NCBI RefSeq assembly: GCF_016735695.1
Contig: NZ_JAERQD010000031.1
Span: 1 to 64,000, forward strand
DNA length: 64,000 bases
Reading direction: 5' to 3'
From: Microvirga zambiensis WSM3693
GTDB taxonomy: Bacteria > Pseudomonadota > Alphaproteobacteria > Rhizobiales > Beijerinckiaceae
Below are positions 10,296-18,448 of the stretch, in pieces. The number at the start of each line of letters is the position of its first letter. The stretch's first letter is position 1. Below the pieces are notes generated by a model. That model did no database searches. It worked only from the letters and a program-made list of their open reading frames with translations, and was not told the DNA's origin. The translations under genes were made by a program, and so were the position numbers.

Positions 10296-11662
10296 GCGCT
10301 GATATTCTCGTCGTCGACGACGAAGTCGATATTCGTGAACTGGTCGCTGGCATCCTGGAGGATGAGGGACACCGCACCCGTACCGCGGGCACATCCGACG
10401 ATGCCCTTGCCGCCATCGAGACGCGTCGCCCGCACCTCGTCTTCCTGGACATCTGGCTGCAGGGAAGCCGCCTCGACGGTCTCCAGGTTCTGGAAATCGT
10501 CAAGGCCCAGCATCCCGACCTGCCGGTCGTGATGATCTCGGGCCACGGCAACATCGAGACGGCGGTCTCCGCCATCAAGGCGGGCGCCTACGACTTCATC
10601 GAAAAACCGTTCAAGGCCGACCGCCTCGTGCTTGTGGCCGAGCGTGCACTCGAAGCCTCCCGCCTGAAGCGCGAGGTGCGCGACCTGCGCTCGCGCTCCG
10701 TTCAGGCGAGCCGCATCGCCGGACGGTCGATCGTCATCAACCAGCTTCGGCAGGCGGTGGAACGTGCCGCTCCGACCAATGCCCGCATCCTGATCACGGG
10801 ATCGCCCGGCTCCGGCAAGGAACTGACGGCGCGGACCGTTCACGGCCTTTCCACCCGTGCCAACGGACCCTTCGTGGTTCTCTCCGCCGCCACGATCACG
10901 CCCGAGACCATGGAGGCCGAGCTCTTCGGAACCGAAGGCGGTGCAGGCGGCGGGCGGCGGGTTGGCGCCCTCGAGGAGGCGCATGGCGGCACGCTCTACA
11001 TCGACGAGATCGCCGACATGCCGCGCGAGACCCAGAATCGCATTCTGCGCGTCCTCGTGGACCAGAACTTCCAGCGCATCGGCGGCACGACACGCGTTCA
11101 TGTGGATGTGCGCATCGTCTCGTCCTCCAGCCGCGATCTGCCTGCGGCCATCGCCGCCGGTCAGTTCCGGGAAGACCTTTTTCACCGTCTTGGCGTGATT
11201 CCGATCCGGGTGCCGTCCCTCGCCGAACGGCGCGAGGACGTCCCCGAGCTCATCGAGTTCTTCATGGAGCAGATCTCGTCCACGACGGGTCTGCCCAAGC
11301 GGCGCATCGCCGAGGACGCCATGGCGGTGCTGCAGTCGCACGACTGGCCCGGCAACGTCCGCCAGCTCCGCAACAATGTCGAACGCCTGATGATTCTCAC
11401 CTCCGGCGATCCCGATGCCGAGATCACAGCCGATATGCTGCCTTCCGAGATCGGAGCGCTCGTGCCGAGCACGCCGGGCGGGGCAGGGGGCGAGAAGCTC
11501 ATGAGCCTCCCGCTCAGGGAGGCGCGCGAGATTTTCGAGCGCGAGTATCTCCTGGCGCAAATCGCCCGATTCAGCGGCAACATCTCGCGGACGGCGGAGT
11601 TCATCGGCATGGAGCGTTCGGCCCTGCACCGGAAGCTCAAGTCGCTGGGCATCGGCGGGTAG
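10292..11662 (+). CDS. ntrX: response regulator NtrX
   Basis: NtrC-family response regulator of 456 residues, partner of NtrY. It has a receiver domain with the acceptor Asp in LVFLDIWLQ, an AAA+ domain with Walker A GSPGSGKE and Walker B GGTLYIDEIAD, and a C-terminal Fis-type helix (ISRTAEFIGMERSALHRKL). In the AAA+ domain the GAFTGA loop that contacts sigma-54 is replaced by a glycine-rich segment (GTEGGAGGGRRVGALE). Sigma-54 activation is therefore doubtful, and it may act as a DNA-binding regulator at other promoters. It starts inside the last codons of ntrY. Confidence 0.95.
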   Translation: MSADILVVDDEVDIRELVAGILEDEGHRTRTAGTSDDALAAIETRRPHLVFLDIWLQGSRLDGLQVLEIVKAQHPDLPVVMISGHGNIETAVSAIKAGAYDFIEKPFKADRLVLVAERALEASRLKREVRDLRSRSVQASRIAGRSIVINQLRQAVERAAPTNARILITGSPGSGKELTARTVHGLSTRANGPFVVLSAATITPETMEAELFGTEGGAGGGRRVGALEEAHGGTLYIDEIADMPRETQNRILRVLVDQNFQRIGGTTRVHVDVRIVSSSSRDLPAAIAAGQFREDLFHRLGVIPIRVPSLAERREDVPELIEFFMEQISSTTGLPKRRIAEDAMAVLQSHDWPGNVRQLRNNVERLMILTSGDPDAEITADMLPSEIGALVPSTPGGAGGEKLMSLPLREAREIFEREYLLAQIARFSGNISRTAEFIGMERSALHRKLKSLGIGG

Positions 11663-11893
11663 AGCGTTTCAGTGTAGCGCGGAAGTGACTTTCGCGCCGC
11701 CAAAAGGAAAAGATGCAGGGCCATCCACGGGAAAATATGTTCCGAGGAGGTAGAACCGTTGCGCCCCCCTTGCCGAACGCGGCCGTTCGCCCTGTAATAT
11801 GAGGGCCGGTCAGCGACCGCACGAAAGCGGAAAACCATATCCAGGCGGCCCCATAGCCAAGACCGGCGGCGATGGGCTGGCGAGGCAACTTCA

Positions 11894-12148
11894 ATGGCGG
11901 GCGATCGCGCGCAGAATCTTCAGGACACATTTCTGAACTATGTCCGGAAGCAGAAAATTCCCTTGACGATCTTCCTCGTCAACGGGGTGAAGCTTCAGGG
12001 CGTCGTTACCTGGTTCGACAACTTCTGCGTCCTTCTGCGCAGGGATGGTCATTCCCAGCTGGTTTACAAACACGCCATTTCCACCATCATGCCGGGACAG
12101 CCCGTCCAGTTGTTCGATCAGATCGACGAGGCTGGCGAGAAGGCCTGA
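11894..12148 (+). CDS. hfq: RNA chaperone Hfq
   Basis: Hexameric Sm-like RNA chaperone that pairs small RNAs with mRNAs. The 84-residue product has Sm1 ([22 protein letters not shown] start and VTWFDNF) and Sm2 ([10 protein letters not shown], the YKHA motif) at normal positions, with a short acidic tail. It follows ntrX after a 231-base spacer that probably carries its own promoter; no gene was seen in that spacer. hflX starts two bases after its stop codon, the usual hfq-hflX pairing. Confidence 0.97.
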   Translation: MAGDRAQNLQDTFLNYVRKQKIPLTIFLVNGVKLQGVVTWFDNFCVLLRRDGHSQLVYKHAISTIMPGQPVQLFDQIDEAGEKA

Positions 12149-12149
12149 G

Positions 12150-13544
12150 GTGGCGGAACCGCGGACTCCGGGGGAAGAACGTCTCGCTCAGCTTGCCGAA
12201 CCTGAAAAAGAGGTTGCGGCAGGGACCCGCGCACTTGTCGTCGGTCCTTATCTGACCCGCAAGCGACGGATTTCCGCAGATGCAGACGGCGAGGGGGGCA
12301 ATCCGCGCCCTCCCGAAGCGCGTCTCGACGAGATTGCGGGCCTTGCCCTCGCCATCGACCTCACCGTCATCGATTCCGTCATTGCCCCCTTAAGTTCGCC
12401 GCGGCCCGCGACCTTCATCGGCAGCGGCAAGGTGGACGAGCTCGCCGGCATCGTCCGGGCGGAGGAGATCCGTCTCGTGGTGATGGATTGCGCGCTGAGC
12501 CCGGTGCAGCAGCGCAATCTGGAAAAGGCCTGGGGCGCCAAGGTCATCGACCGCACGGGCCTCATCCTCGAAATCTTCGGCCGGCGCGCCCGCACCAAGG
12601 AGGGCACGCTCCAGGTCGAGCTGGCGCACCTGTCCTACCAGAAGGGGCGCCTGGTCCGCTCCTGGACCCATCTCGAGCGCCAGCGCGGCGGTTTCGGCTT
12701 CCTCGGTGGTCCGGGCGAGACGCAGATCGAAGCCGACCGGCGCCTGATCCAGGAAAGGATGAACCGGATCGAGAGGGACCTCGAGGGCGTCGTGAGGACC
12801 AGGTCCCTGCACCGCACGAGCCGCCGACGGGTGCCGTATCCGATCGTCGCCCTCGTCGGCTACACCAATGCCGGCAAATCGACCCTGTTCAACCGCATGA
12901 CCCAAGCCGATGTCCTGGCCGAGAACATGCTCTTTGCGACCCTCGATCCGACATCCCGCGCCATCGAGCTGCCGCATGGAGAAAAGGCGATCCTCTCGGA
13001 TACCGTCGGCTTCATCTCGGACCTGCCGACCATGCTGGTGGCGGCGTTCCGTGCGACCCTCGAAGATGTGGTCGAGGCCGATGTTCTGCTGCATGTCCGG
13101 GACGTCTCCCATGGGGAGACCGAGGCCCAAGCCGGCGACGTCGCGATCGTGCTGCGCGAGCTCGGCATCGACCCCGACGATACGAAACGCATCGTCGAGG
13201 TCTGGAACAAGGCCGATCTTCTCTCCGCCGGAGAGCGCGAGCGGCTCGCCACGGCATCGCACAGGACAGGCGAGGAGAGGCGGCCGATCCTCATCTCGGC
13301 CCTGACAGGCGACGGAATCCCTGAGCTCCTGGCCACCATCGAGCAGCATCTCGCCATGGGCCGGAAGACCTACGAGGTCGATGTTGCGCCCGAGGACGGG
13401 CAGGGGCTGGCCTGGCTTCACGAGAACACGGAGATCCTGGACCGCGAAAGCCAGGAGAACGGGCATACCATTCTGCAAATCCGCATCGTTGCCGGCAAGG
13501 AGCCCCGCTTTCTAAACCGCTTCCCGGACGCCCGCACCCTATGA
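12150..13544 (+). CDS. hflX: ribosome-associated GTPase HflX
   Basis: GTPase that binds and splits ribosomes under stress. I place the start at the GTG at 12150, one base after the hfq stop codon; upstream in-frame sequence is the shadow of hfq. The 464-residue product has the N-terminal HflX domain ([29 protein letters not shown]), the [15 protein letters not shown] loop, and a G domain with GYTNAGKST (G1), DTVGFI (G3) and NKAD (G4). It ends 6 bases inside the convergent mazG. Confidence 0.95.
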   Translation: MAEPRTPGEERLAQLAEPEKEVAAGTRALVVGPYLTRKRRISADADGEGGNPRPPEARLDEIAGLALAIDLTVIDSVIAPLSSPRPATFIGSGKVDELAGIVRAEEIRLVVMDCALSPVQQRNLEKAWGAKVIDRTGLILEIFGRRARTKEGTLQVELAHLSYQKGRLVRSWTHLERQRGGFGFLGGPGETQIEADRRLIQERMNRIERDLEGVVRTRSLHRTSRRRVPYPIVALVGYTNAGKSTLFNRMTQADVLAENMLFATLDPTSRAIELPHGEKAILSDTVGFISDLPTMLVAAFRATLEDVVEADVLLHVRDVSHGETEAQAGDVAIVLRELGIDPDDTKRIVEVWNKADLLSAGERERLATASHRTGEERRPILISALTGDGIPELLATIEQHLAMGRKTYEVDVAPEDGQGLAWLHENTEILDRESQENGHTILQIRIVAGKEPRFLNRFPDARTL

Positions 13545-14384
13545 GGACGAGCCGGGCTCCCGCTCGGCGTGCTTGGCCGCGATCCAAAGCTCCTCCATCT
13601 CTTCGAGGGACGCGTCGTCGAGGCTCCGATCCTGCGTTCCGAGAGCGGTCTCGATGGAAGCGAAGCGACGCTCGAACTTGGCGTTCGTACGCCTCAGGGC
13701 GCGTTCCGGATCGATTCCGAAATGGCGGGCGAGGTTGGTGACGGAGAACAGAAGATCCCCAATCTCATCCTCGATCCGATCTCTCGCGCCGGATGAGGAG
13801 GCTTCCTTAACCTCCTCCAGCTCCTCGTGAATCTTGTCGATGACTTGTGCCGCTTCAGGCCAGTCGAAGCCAACCTTCGCTGCCTTGGCGGTGAGCTTCT
13901 GCGCCCGGGTCAGGGCGGGTAGGGCCGTTGGGATACCGCCGAGAAAGCCTGCCTCGTGAGCCTCGGGACCCTGCCCCATGCGCTCCCGGGCGGCTCGGCG
14001 CTCGGCCTTCTCCTCGGCCTTGATCGAATCCCAAAGGCGTTTCACCTGTTCGGGCGATAGATTCCTGGTGTCGCCGAAAACATGCGGATGCCTCCGAATG
14101 AGCTTTCGCGTGATGGCGTCGACCACGTCGCCGAAGGCGAAGGAGCCTTGCTCCTCGGCCATGCGGGCATGGAAAACCACTTGAAGCAGCAAGTCGCCGA
14201 GCTCGTCGCGCAGATCCGCAACATCGCCACGCTCGATGGCGTCCGCGACCTCGTAGGCTTCCTCGATGGTGTAGGGCGCAATCGACGCGAAATCCTGCTC
14301 CAGATCCCAGGGGCAGCCGGTTCCGGGCGTGCGCAGAGCCGCCATGATCTCGATGAGCCGCGCGATGTCTGAGGAAGGCTTCAT
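13539..14384 (-). CDS. mazG: nucleoside triphosphate pyrophosphohydrolase MazG
   Basis: House-cleaning enzyme that hydrolyses NTPs/dNTPs to monophosphates. The 281-residue protein has two MazG domains: the first carries GCPWDLEQ, EEAYEVADAI and ELGDLLLQVVFHA with the metal-binding EExxE/ExxD pattern; the second repeats EELEEV and EIGDLLFSV. Length matches the long bacterial MazG. It converges with hflX and overlaps it by 6 bases. It is unrelated to the MazEF toxin except by historical gene naming. Confidence 0.95.
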   Translation of the reverse strand: MKPSSDIARLIEIMAALRTPGTGCPWDLEQDFASIAPYTIEEAYEVADAIERGDVADLRDELGDLLLQVVFHARMAEEQGSFAFGDVVDAITRKLIRRHPHVFGDTRNLSPEQVKRLWDSIKAEEKAERRAARERMGQGPEAHEAGFLGGIPTALPALTRAQKLTAKAAKVGFDWPEAAQVIDKIHEELEEVKEASSSGARDRIEDEIGDLLFSVTNLARHFGIDPERALRRTNAKFERRFASIETALGTQDRSLDDASLEEMEELWIAAKHAEREPGSSS

Positions 14385-14512
14385 GATGGATTCCCGATCT
14401 TTATCCGTGTCATAGCCTGAGGACGTGACGCTGAGCTAGCCGGATTGGTGTCACGCGCGCGAGTTGGCGCTATACGAGCGAAACGAGATTCTTCGAGAGA
14501 ACGGGAAATCCT

Positions 14513-14947
14513 ATGAAAGCGCGAGTCAAACTGGTCGACGGCATGATGTTCGTGGGCGAATCCGGCACGGGCCATGCGGTCGTCATGGACGCCGCTCCCG
14601 AGTACGGCGGGCGTAACCTCGGCATCCGCCCGATGGAAATGCTGCTGATCGGGCTTGGCGGCTGCACGGCCTTCGACGTGGTGCAGATTCTGCGCAAGGG
14701 CCGCGAGAACGTCACGGATTGCGAGGTCGAGGTCACGGCCGAGCGCGCCGAGACGGACCCCAAGGTGTTCACGGCGATTCATATGGAATATCGCGTCAAG
14801 GGCAGGGATCTCACACCGGCAAAGGTCGAGCGGGCGATCCAGCTTTCCAAGGAAAAGTACTGCTCCGCCTCGATCATGCTGGGCGCCGTGGCCAAGATCA
14901 CCCACAACTGGACCGCAATCGACGAGGCGGCGGAAACCGCGGCCTGA
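14513..14947 (+). CDS. OsmC/Ohr-family protein
   Basis: A 144-residue OsmC-like protein. The segment IGLGGCTAFDV carries the first conserved Cys, and the second lies in KEKYCSASIML, the Cys pair used by this family to reduce organic hydroperoxides. It belongs to the YhfA-like branch by overall look rather than to Ohr. It is monocistronic, and decayed gene sequence follows it. Confidence 0.88.
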   Translation: MKARVKLVDGMMFVGESGTGHAVVMDAAPEYGGRNLGIRPMEMLLIGLGGCTAFDVVQILRKGRENVTDCEVEVTAERAETDPKVFTAIHMEYRVKGRDLTPAKVERAIQLSKEKYCSASIMLGAVAKITHNWTAIDEAAETAA

Positions 14948-15002
14948 ACCGGCAGCCGGTCACGGATGGGTTCGACAGGCGTCGGCGTCGCAGTCAGTTT
15001 GA

Positions 15003-15140
15003 AGAACTGCACAGATGGCGGAGGTCGAGCAGTTGCTGGAACTCGGCGCCAGTCGCTTCGACTGGCGATATCCGGAGGGCGCGGACTATGTCGTCCTGGC
15101 TGACCCGGACGGCAACGCATTCTGCGTCGTTCAGAAGTGA
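15003..15140 (+). pseudogene. C-terminal remnant of a VOC (glyoxalase-like) protein
   Basis: In frame from 15003 to the TGA at 15140 the sequence reads as the last ~45 residues of a small glyoxalase/bleomycin-resistance (VOC) protein: an AEVEQLLELGASRFDW segment, then YPEGADYVVLADPDGN and FCVV at the end, a well-known C-terminal pattern. An in-frame stop at 15000-15002 cuts it off from any N-terminal half, and none was found upstream. An ATG at 15015 exists, but 41 residues cannot form the fold. This looks like a decaying gene next to the dif-like site. Confidence 0.7.
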
Positions 15141-15171
15141 CGACCGGCTGAGTCCGTGTGGCCTAAGTCTG

Positions 15172-15237
15172 CGAACCATTTTGATCGTCGAGGACGAACC
15201 GCGCGTGAGATCGATGCCGGGGAGAGAGGCGCGTTGA
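15172..15237 (+). pseudogene. possible N-terminal scrap of a response-regulator receiver
   Basis: The frame reads RTILIVEDEPRVRSM before running into a stop at 15237. TILIVEDEP is the first beta strand and acidic pocket of CheY-like receiver domains, but the rest of the domain is absent. It has no obvious start codon with a ribosome site. Given the short length it could be chance, but its position beside the VOC remnant suggests debris from past insertions or deletions. Confidence 0.4.
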
Positions 15238-15271
15238 GCCGATAGGAGGGCGCCTCGCCCAGCCCATATCA

Positions 15272-15299
15272 ATTTCGCATAAGATATATTATGGAACTT
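15272..15299 (+). other. dif: putative chromosomal dif site (XerC/XerD recombination site)
   Basis: A 28-base AT-rich sequence in a non-coding gap. The left arm is ATTTCGCATAA (15272-15282), the centre GATATA (15283-15288) and the right arm TTATGGAACTT (15289-15299). From memory of the E. coli dif site, 8 of 11, 4 of 6 and 7 of 11 positions agree, including the whole CGCATAA and TTATG cores. Octamers of the FtsK-loading type GGGNAGGG mostly point toward it from both sides, and coding strand bias reverses here. Together these suggest the chromosome terminus. Confidence 0.75.
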
Positions 15300-15395
15300 A
15301 AATTGGTCAATTCCTTCAGGGGGATAGACTTCGGGCCGCATCCGGTCGCGTTCGCCTCGTCGATCCACCGATGATGTCGGCGGTCGCTTTGCCGT

Positions 15396-16196
15396 TCACG
15401 GCATCTCGATCTGCAGCCCGTCATAGGCCGGCTCGATATGCGGCGGCAGTTCGCGGCGCAGCGTCTCGTAGTCGAGATCCGTGTGGAGGTTCGTCAGGAT
15501 GGCCCGCTTGGGCTTGACCTTCCCGATCAGTTCCAATGCCTCCGACACGGAGAAATGCGTGGGATGCGGCGTGTAGCGCAAGGCGTCCAGGATCAGGACG
15601 TCGAGACCTTCCAGGCTCCGCACGCTTTCCTCCGGCATCTGGCTGACATCCGGCGCGTAAGCCAGGCCGCCGAACCGGAAGCCCATGGCGTCGATGTCAC
15701 CGTGGACCATCCTGAACGGCAGGGCCTCGATGGAACCTCCCGGGCCTGGCACGGCCGTCGTGACGCCGATCTGCAGATGGCGCATCTTCAAGATCGGCGG
15801 ATAGGAGCTGCCGGCCGGCGTATCGAAGCAGTAGCCGAAGCGCATCTGGAGCAGCTCGCTTGTCATCCGGTCGGCATAGACCGGAATGCGCTGGCGCTGG
15901 ACAAGGGCGAGCGGCCGAAGGTCGTCGATCCCATGGATATGGTCGGCATGCTCATGGGTATAGAGAACGGCATCCAGGCGTCGCACATCGGCCCCGAGAA
16001 GCTGATCGCGCAGATCCGGCGTGGTATCGACCAGTACGGTGGTTTTGGTGCCCTCCGGTCCGGTTCTTTCGAGCAGGATCGAGCAGCGCCGCCGCCGGTT
16101 CTTCGGATTCGAAGGGTCGCAGGCGCCCCAGCCGACGCCGACGCGCGGCACGCCGGCGGAAGACCCGCAGCCGAGGATCGTAACCCGCAGCGTCAT
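15396..16196 (-). CDS. metallo-beta-lactamase-fold hydrolase (PhnP-like)
   Basis: A 266-residue member of the MBL fold. The zinc motif THEHADHIHGID (HxHxDH) is intact, with further His in the MVHGD and NLHTD segments. The N-terminal LGCGSSAGVPRVG and RRRCSILLE segments resemble PhnP-type cyclic phosphodiesterases. No phn genes are nearby, so a general phosphodiesterase role is more likely than phosphonate use. It overlaps the end of tatD by 4 bases and ends the metG-tatD gene series. Confidence 0.88.
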   Translation of the reverse strand: MTLRVTILGCGSSAGVPRVGVGWGACDPSNPKNRRRRCSILLERTGPEGTKTTVLVDTTPDLRDQLLGADVRRLDAVLYTHEHADHIHGIDDLRPLALVQRQRIPVYADRMTSELLQMRFGYCFDTPAGSSYPPILKMRHLQIGVTTAVPGPGGSIEALPFRMVHGDIDAMGFRFGGLAYAPDVSQMPEESVRSLEGLDVLILDALRYTPHPTHFSVSEALELIGKVKPKRAILTNLHTDLDYETLRRELPPHIEPAYDGLQIEMP

Positions 16197-17002
16197 GAGG
16201 CCAGCACCTGGCCCTGGGCGATATCGGCAGCCGAAGCTTTGGCGAACAGGCGATAGAAATTGGCTGTCGTCAGTTCCGCGGCCGCCTGATCGGTCACGCC
16301 GATGACCTCGGCCAGCACGTGAGCGGTATGCGCCACATAAGCCGGCTCGTTGGTCTTGCCGCGATGTGGAACGGGAGCGAGGTAGGGCGCGTCCGTCTCG
16401 ACCAGGAGGCGATCATGCGGCACGTTCGCCGCGATCCGGCGGATATCGTCGGAATTCCTGAACGTCAGGATGCCGGAAAAGGACACGTAGAAGCCGAGCT
16501 CGACACCCACCTGGGCCAGCTTTTCACCTGACGAGAAGCAGTGGAGAACCGCATCGAAGCGCCCTCGCCCCGTTTCCTCAGTCAGGATCCCGATCATGTC
16601 GTCGTCGGCATTCCGCGCATGGATGATGAGCGGCAACCCGGTGTCGCGCGCGGCCGCAATATGGGTGCGGAAGACACGCTGCTGCACGTCGTGCGGGCTC
16701 TTGTCGTAGTGATAGTCGAGGCCGGCTTCGCCGATAGCGATGCAGCGCGGATGACGGGACAGATCGATGAGCCGCTCCGCAGGAATATCTGGCTCCAAGG
16801 CTGCATTGTGCGGATGCGTCCCGACCGTGAAGAAGACGCTCTCATGGGCCTCGGCGAGAGCCCGATAGGCCTCGAAGCGCGCCACGTGGGTCGAGATCGT
16901 CACCATCCGGCCAACGCTTGCAGAGGCAGCCGAGGCCAAAACCTCGGGGAGGCGGCTCTGAAAATCCGGGAAGTCCAGGTGGCAATGGCTGTCGACCAAC
17001 AT
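16193..17002 (-). CDS. tatD: TatD-family metal-dependent DNase
   Basis: Predicted 3'-5' exonuclease/deoxyribonuclease of the amidohydrolase fold, 269 residues from the ATG at 17002, where the conserved DSHCHLD begins; an ATG 10 codons upstream is possible but adds non-conserved residues. Metal-binding motifs are DSHCHLD (HxH), GEAGLDYH, LIIHARNADDD and ETDAPYLAP. It is followed, with a 4-base overlap, by the MBL-fold gene and lies downstream of metG and a glycosidase, a common alphaproteobacterial order (holB-metG-tatD). Confidence 0.95.
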   Translation of the reverse strand: MLVDSHCHLDFPDFQSRLPEVLASAASASVGRMVTISTHVARFEAYRALAEAHESVFFTVGTHPHNAALEPDIPAERLIDLSRHPRCIAIGEAGLDYHYDKSPHDVQQRVFRTHIAAARDTGLPLIIHARNADDDMIGILTEETGRGRFDAVLHCFSSGEKLAQVGVELGFYVSFSGILTFRNSDDIRRIAANVPHDRLLVETDAPYLAPVPHRGKTNEPAYVAHTAHVLAEVIGVTDQAAAELTTANFYRLFAKASAADIAQGQVLAS

Positions 17003-17069
17003 CGGTGAAGGCGCCCTCCTCTGCGGCGGCAAGCGGCATAGGCTGCATAGATCGGATCAGTGCCGTCGT

Positions 17070-18401
17070 CTACCGGCGCACGCCCTGCGCGGTCGGCACG
17101 GGCTCCTCGTCCTCTTTGCTTTCCTTGCGTACCATGGTGCGCAGCCGCTCCTGATGCCGGCGAACAGGCATCTCGTCATGTTCCTGCGGCCTGATCACGG
17201 GCACCGTCAGGCACACGCTCTGAGCGGGCAGCACGTCGCACCAGTCCTTGATCAGCTGCTTGTAGCAGCGTCCGACCGGCCGGATGTTGCGGTCGAGATC
17301 GTAGAGTCCGACCGGCGTGACGCGGTTGTTTTCCTCCCGCAGGGCCGTGTCCCAATCCATCTGGTCCGTGAGCGAGTACCAGGTGAAGCCGACGATCGGC
17401 ACGCCGTTGTTGCGGACCCTCAGCACGTTCGCCCATTGCTTCCAGAGCCAGTTGACGGCCTCGTCGCCATTCGGGCCTTCCATGAGGTTTGTCTCGGTGT
17501 GCATCACGGGAAGCCGGTAGCGTTCGTAATACTGGCGCGTGATTTCATCGTAGCCGAACACGTCGCCGGCGGCCCGCGTCGAGCCGTCCGCGCAGACCCG
17601 ATGCTCGTTGGTGACGTAGTAGTCGTTTCCCATGATGCAGTGGTGGCGCAGCGACGAGCGGCTGAGGAAGAAATGGTACTCGTCCCGGCTCATGCCGTTG
17701 TCCATGAGAAACTCGTACATCTCCGAGTCGACGCGCTTCCCGTAATTCAGGTCGAGGGAAAGGTAGCGCCTGGCATTCATGATCTCGGCCGGCTTGATCG
17801 CGGCCGGGTTCTCGGCGTGGAAATATTCCGAGGACTCGCTCTGAATGAACAGGGCATCCGGGCGCACCTTCAGGATCCGCTCCATCGCGAGCACATTGGC
17901 CTTCACGATGTTCTTGAGCGCGGTCACGAAGCTCTGATCCGTCGTCATCTGCTCGTTCCACCAGCCATAGGCCGCCGAGAACTGCGCGCAGATGAACATC
18001 TCGTTGACCGGCGTATAGAGCTGCACCCAGGGAAAGCGCCGTGCGAAATCTTCGGCGTAACTCGCGAAAAGACTTGGGAAATCCGGGTTCTGGAAATTGC
18101 CGATCCAATCGGGAACGCCGAAATGGCACAGATCGACGATGGGAATGATGTTGCGGCGCTCGATCTCGCCGAAGGTCACGTCGGCGAAGGACCAGTCATA
18201 ACGCCCCGGGCCGATGAACGTCTTGTGAAGCGGCGGCCCGTAGCGGAGAACCTGGATGTCGAGGTCTTCGAGAAGATCGAAATCCGTCCGCCAATAGGTG
18301 TAGTGGCCGCACTTCTCCATCTCGTCGATGCGGGTGCGGCCATTGTTGATGGTCGGGATGCTGTTCTCGATCCCGGTCGCGAACATGAAGGTGGTGAACA
18401 T
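17070..18401 (-). CDS. family 1-like glycoside hydrolase
   Basis: A 443-residue TIM-barrel glycosidase. Clan GH-A features are visible: YTPVNEMF near residue 150 with the acid/base Glu after Asn, and HTETNLMEG near residue 295 as the likely nucleophile region, followed by GFTWYSLTDQMDW, which resembles the GH1 WSLLDNFEW segment. There is no signal peptide, so it is probably cytoplasmic. The substrate is unknown. The C-terminal ~45 residues are charged and look disordered. It is inserted between metG and tatD, which are usually adjacent, so it may be a later addition. Confidence 0.8.
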   Translation of the reverse strand: MFTTFMFATGIENSIPTINNGRTRIDEMEKCGHYTYWRTDFDLLEDLDIQVLRYGPPLHKTFIGPGRYDWSFADVTFGEIERRNIIPIVDLCHFGVPDWIGNFQNPDFPSLFASYAEDFARRFPWVQLYTPVNEMFICAQFSAAYGWWNEQMTTDQSFVTALKNIVKANVLAMERILKVRPDALFIQSESSEYFHAENPAAIKPAEIMNARRYLSLDLNYGKRVDSEMYEFLMDNGMSRDEYHFFLSRSSLRHHCIMGNDYYVTNEHRVCADGSTRAAGDVFGYDEITRQYYERYRLPVMHTETNLMEGPNGDEAVNWLWKQWANVLRVRNNGVPIVGFTWYSLTDQMDWDTALREENNRVTPVGLYDLDRNIRPVGRCYKQLIKDWCDVLPAQSVCLTVPVIRPQEHDEMPVRRHQERLRTMVRKESKEDEEPVPTAQGVRR

Positions 18402-18448
18402 CGCGCGCTTCCGCCGAGGGCCCTTGCGGGCCGATCAAAGCGGATGCG

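Noticed and set aside
15172..15237. Functional small response regulator
   Set aside because: Only the first strand of a receiver fold is present before a stop; kept only as a low-confidence remnant.
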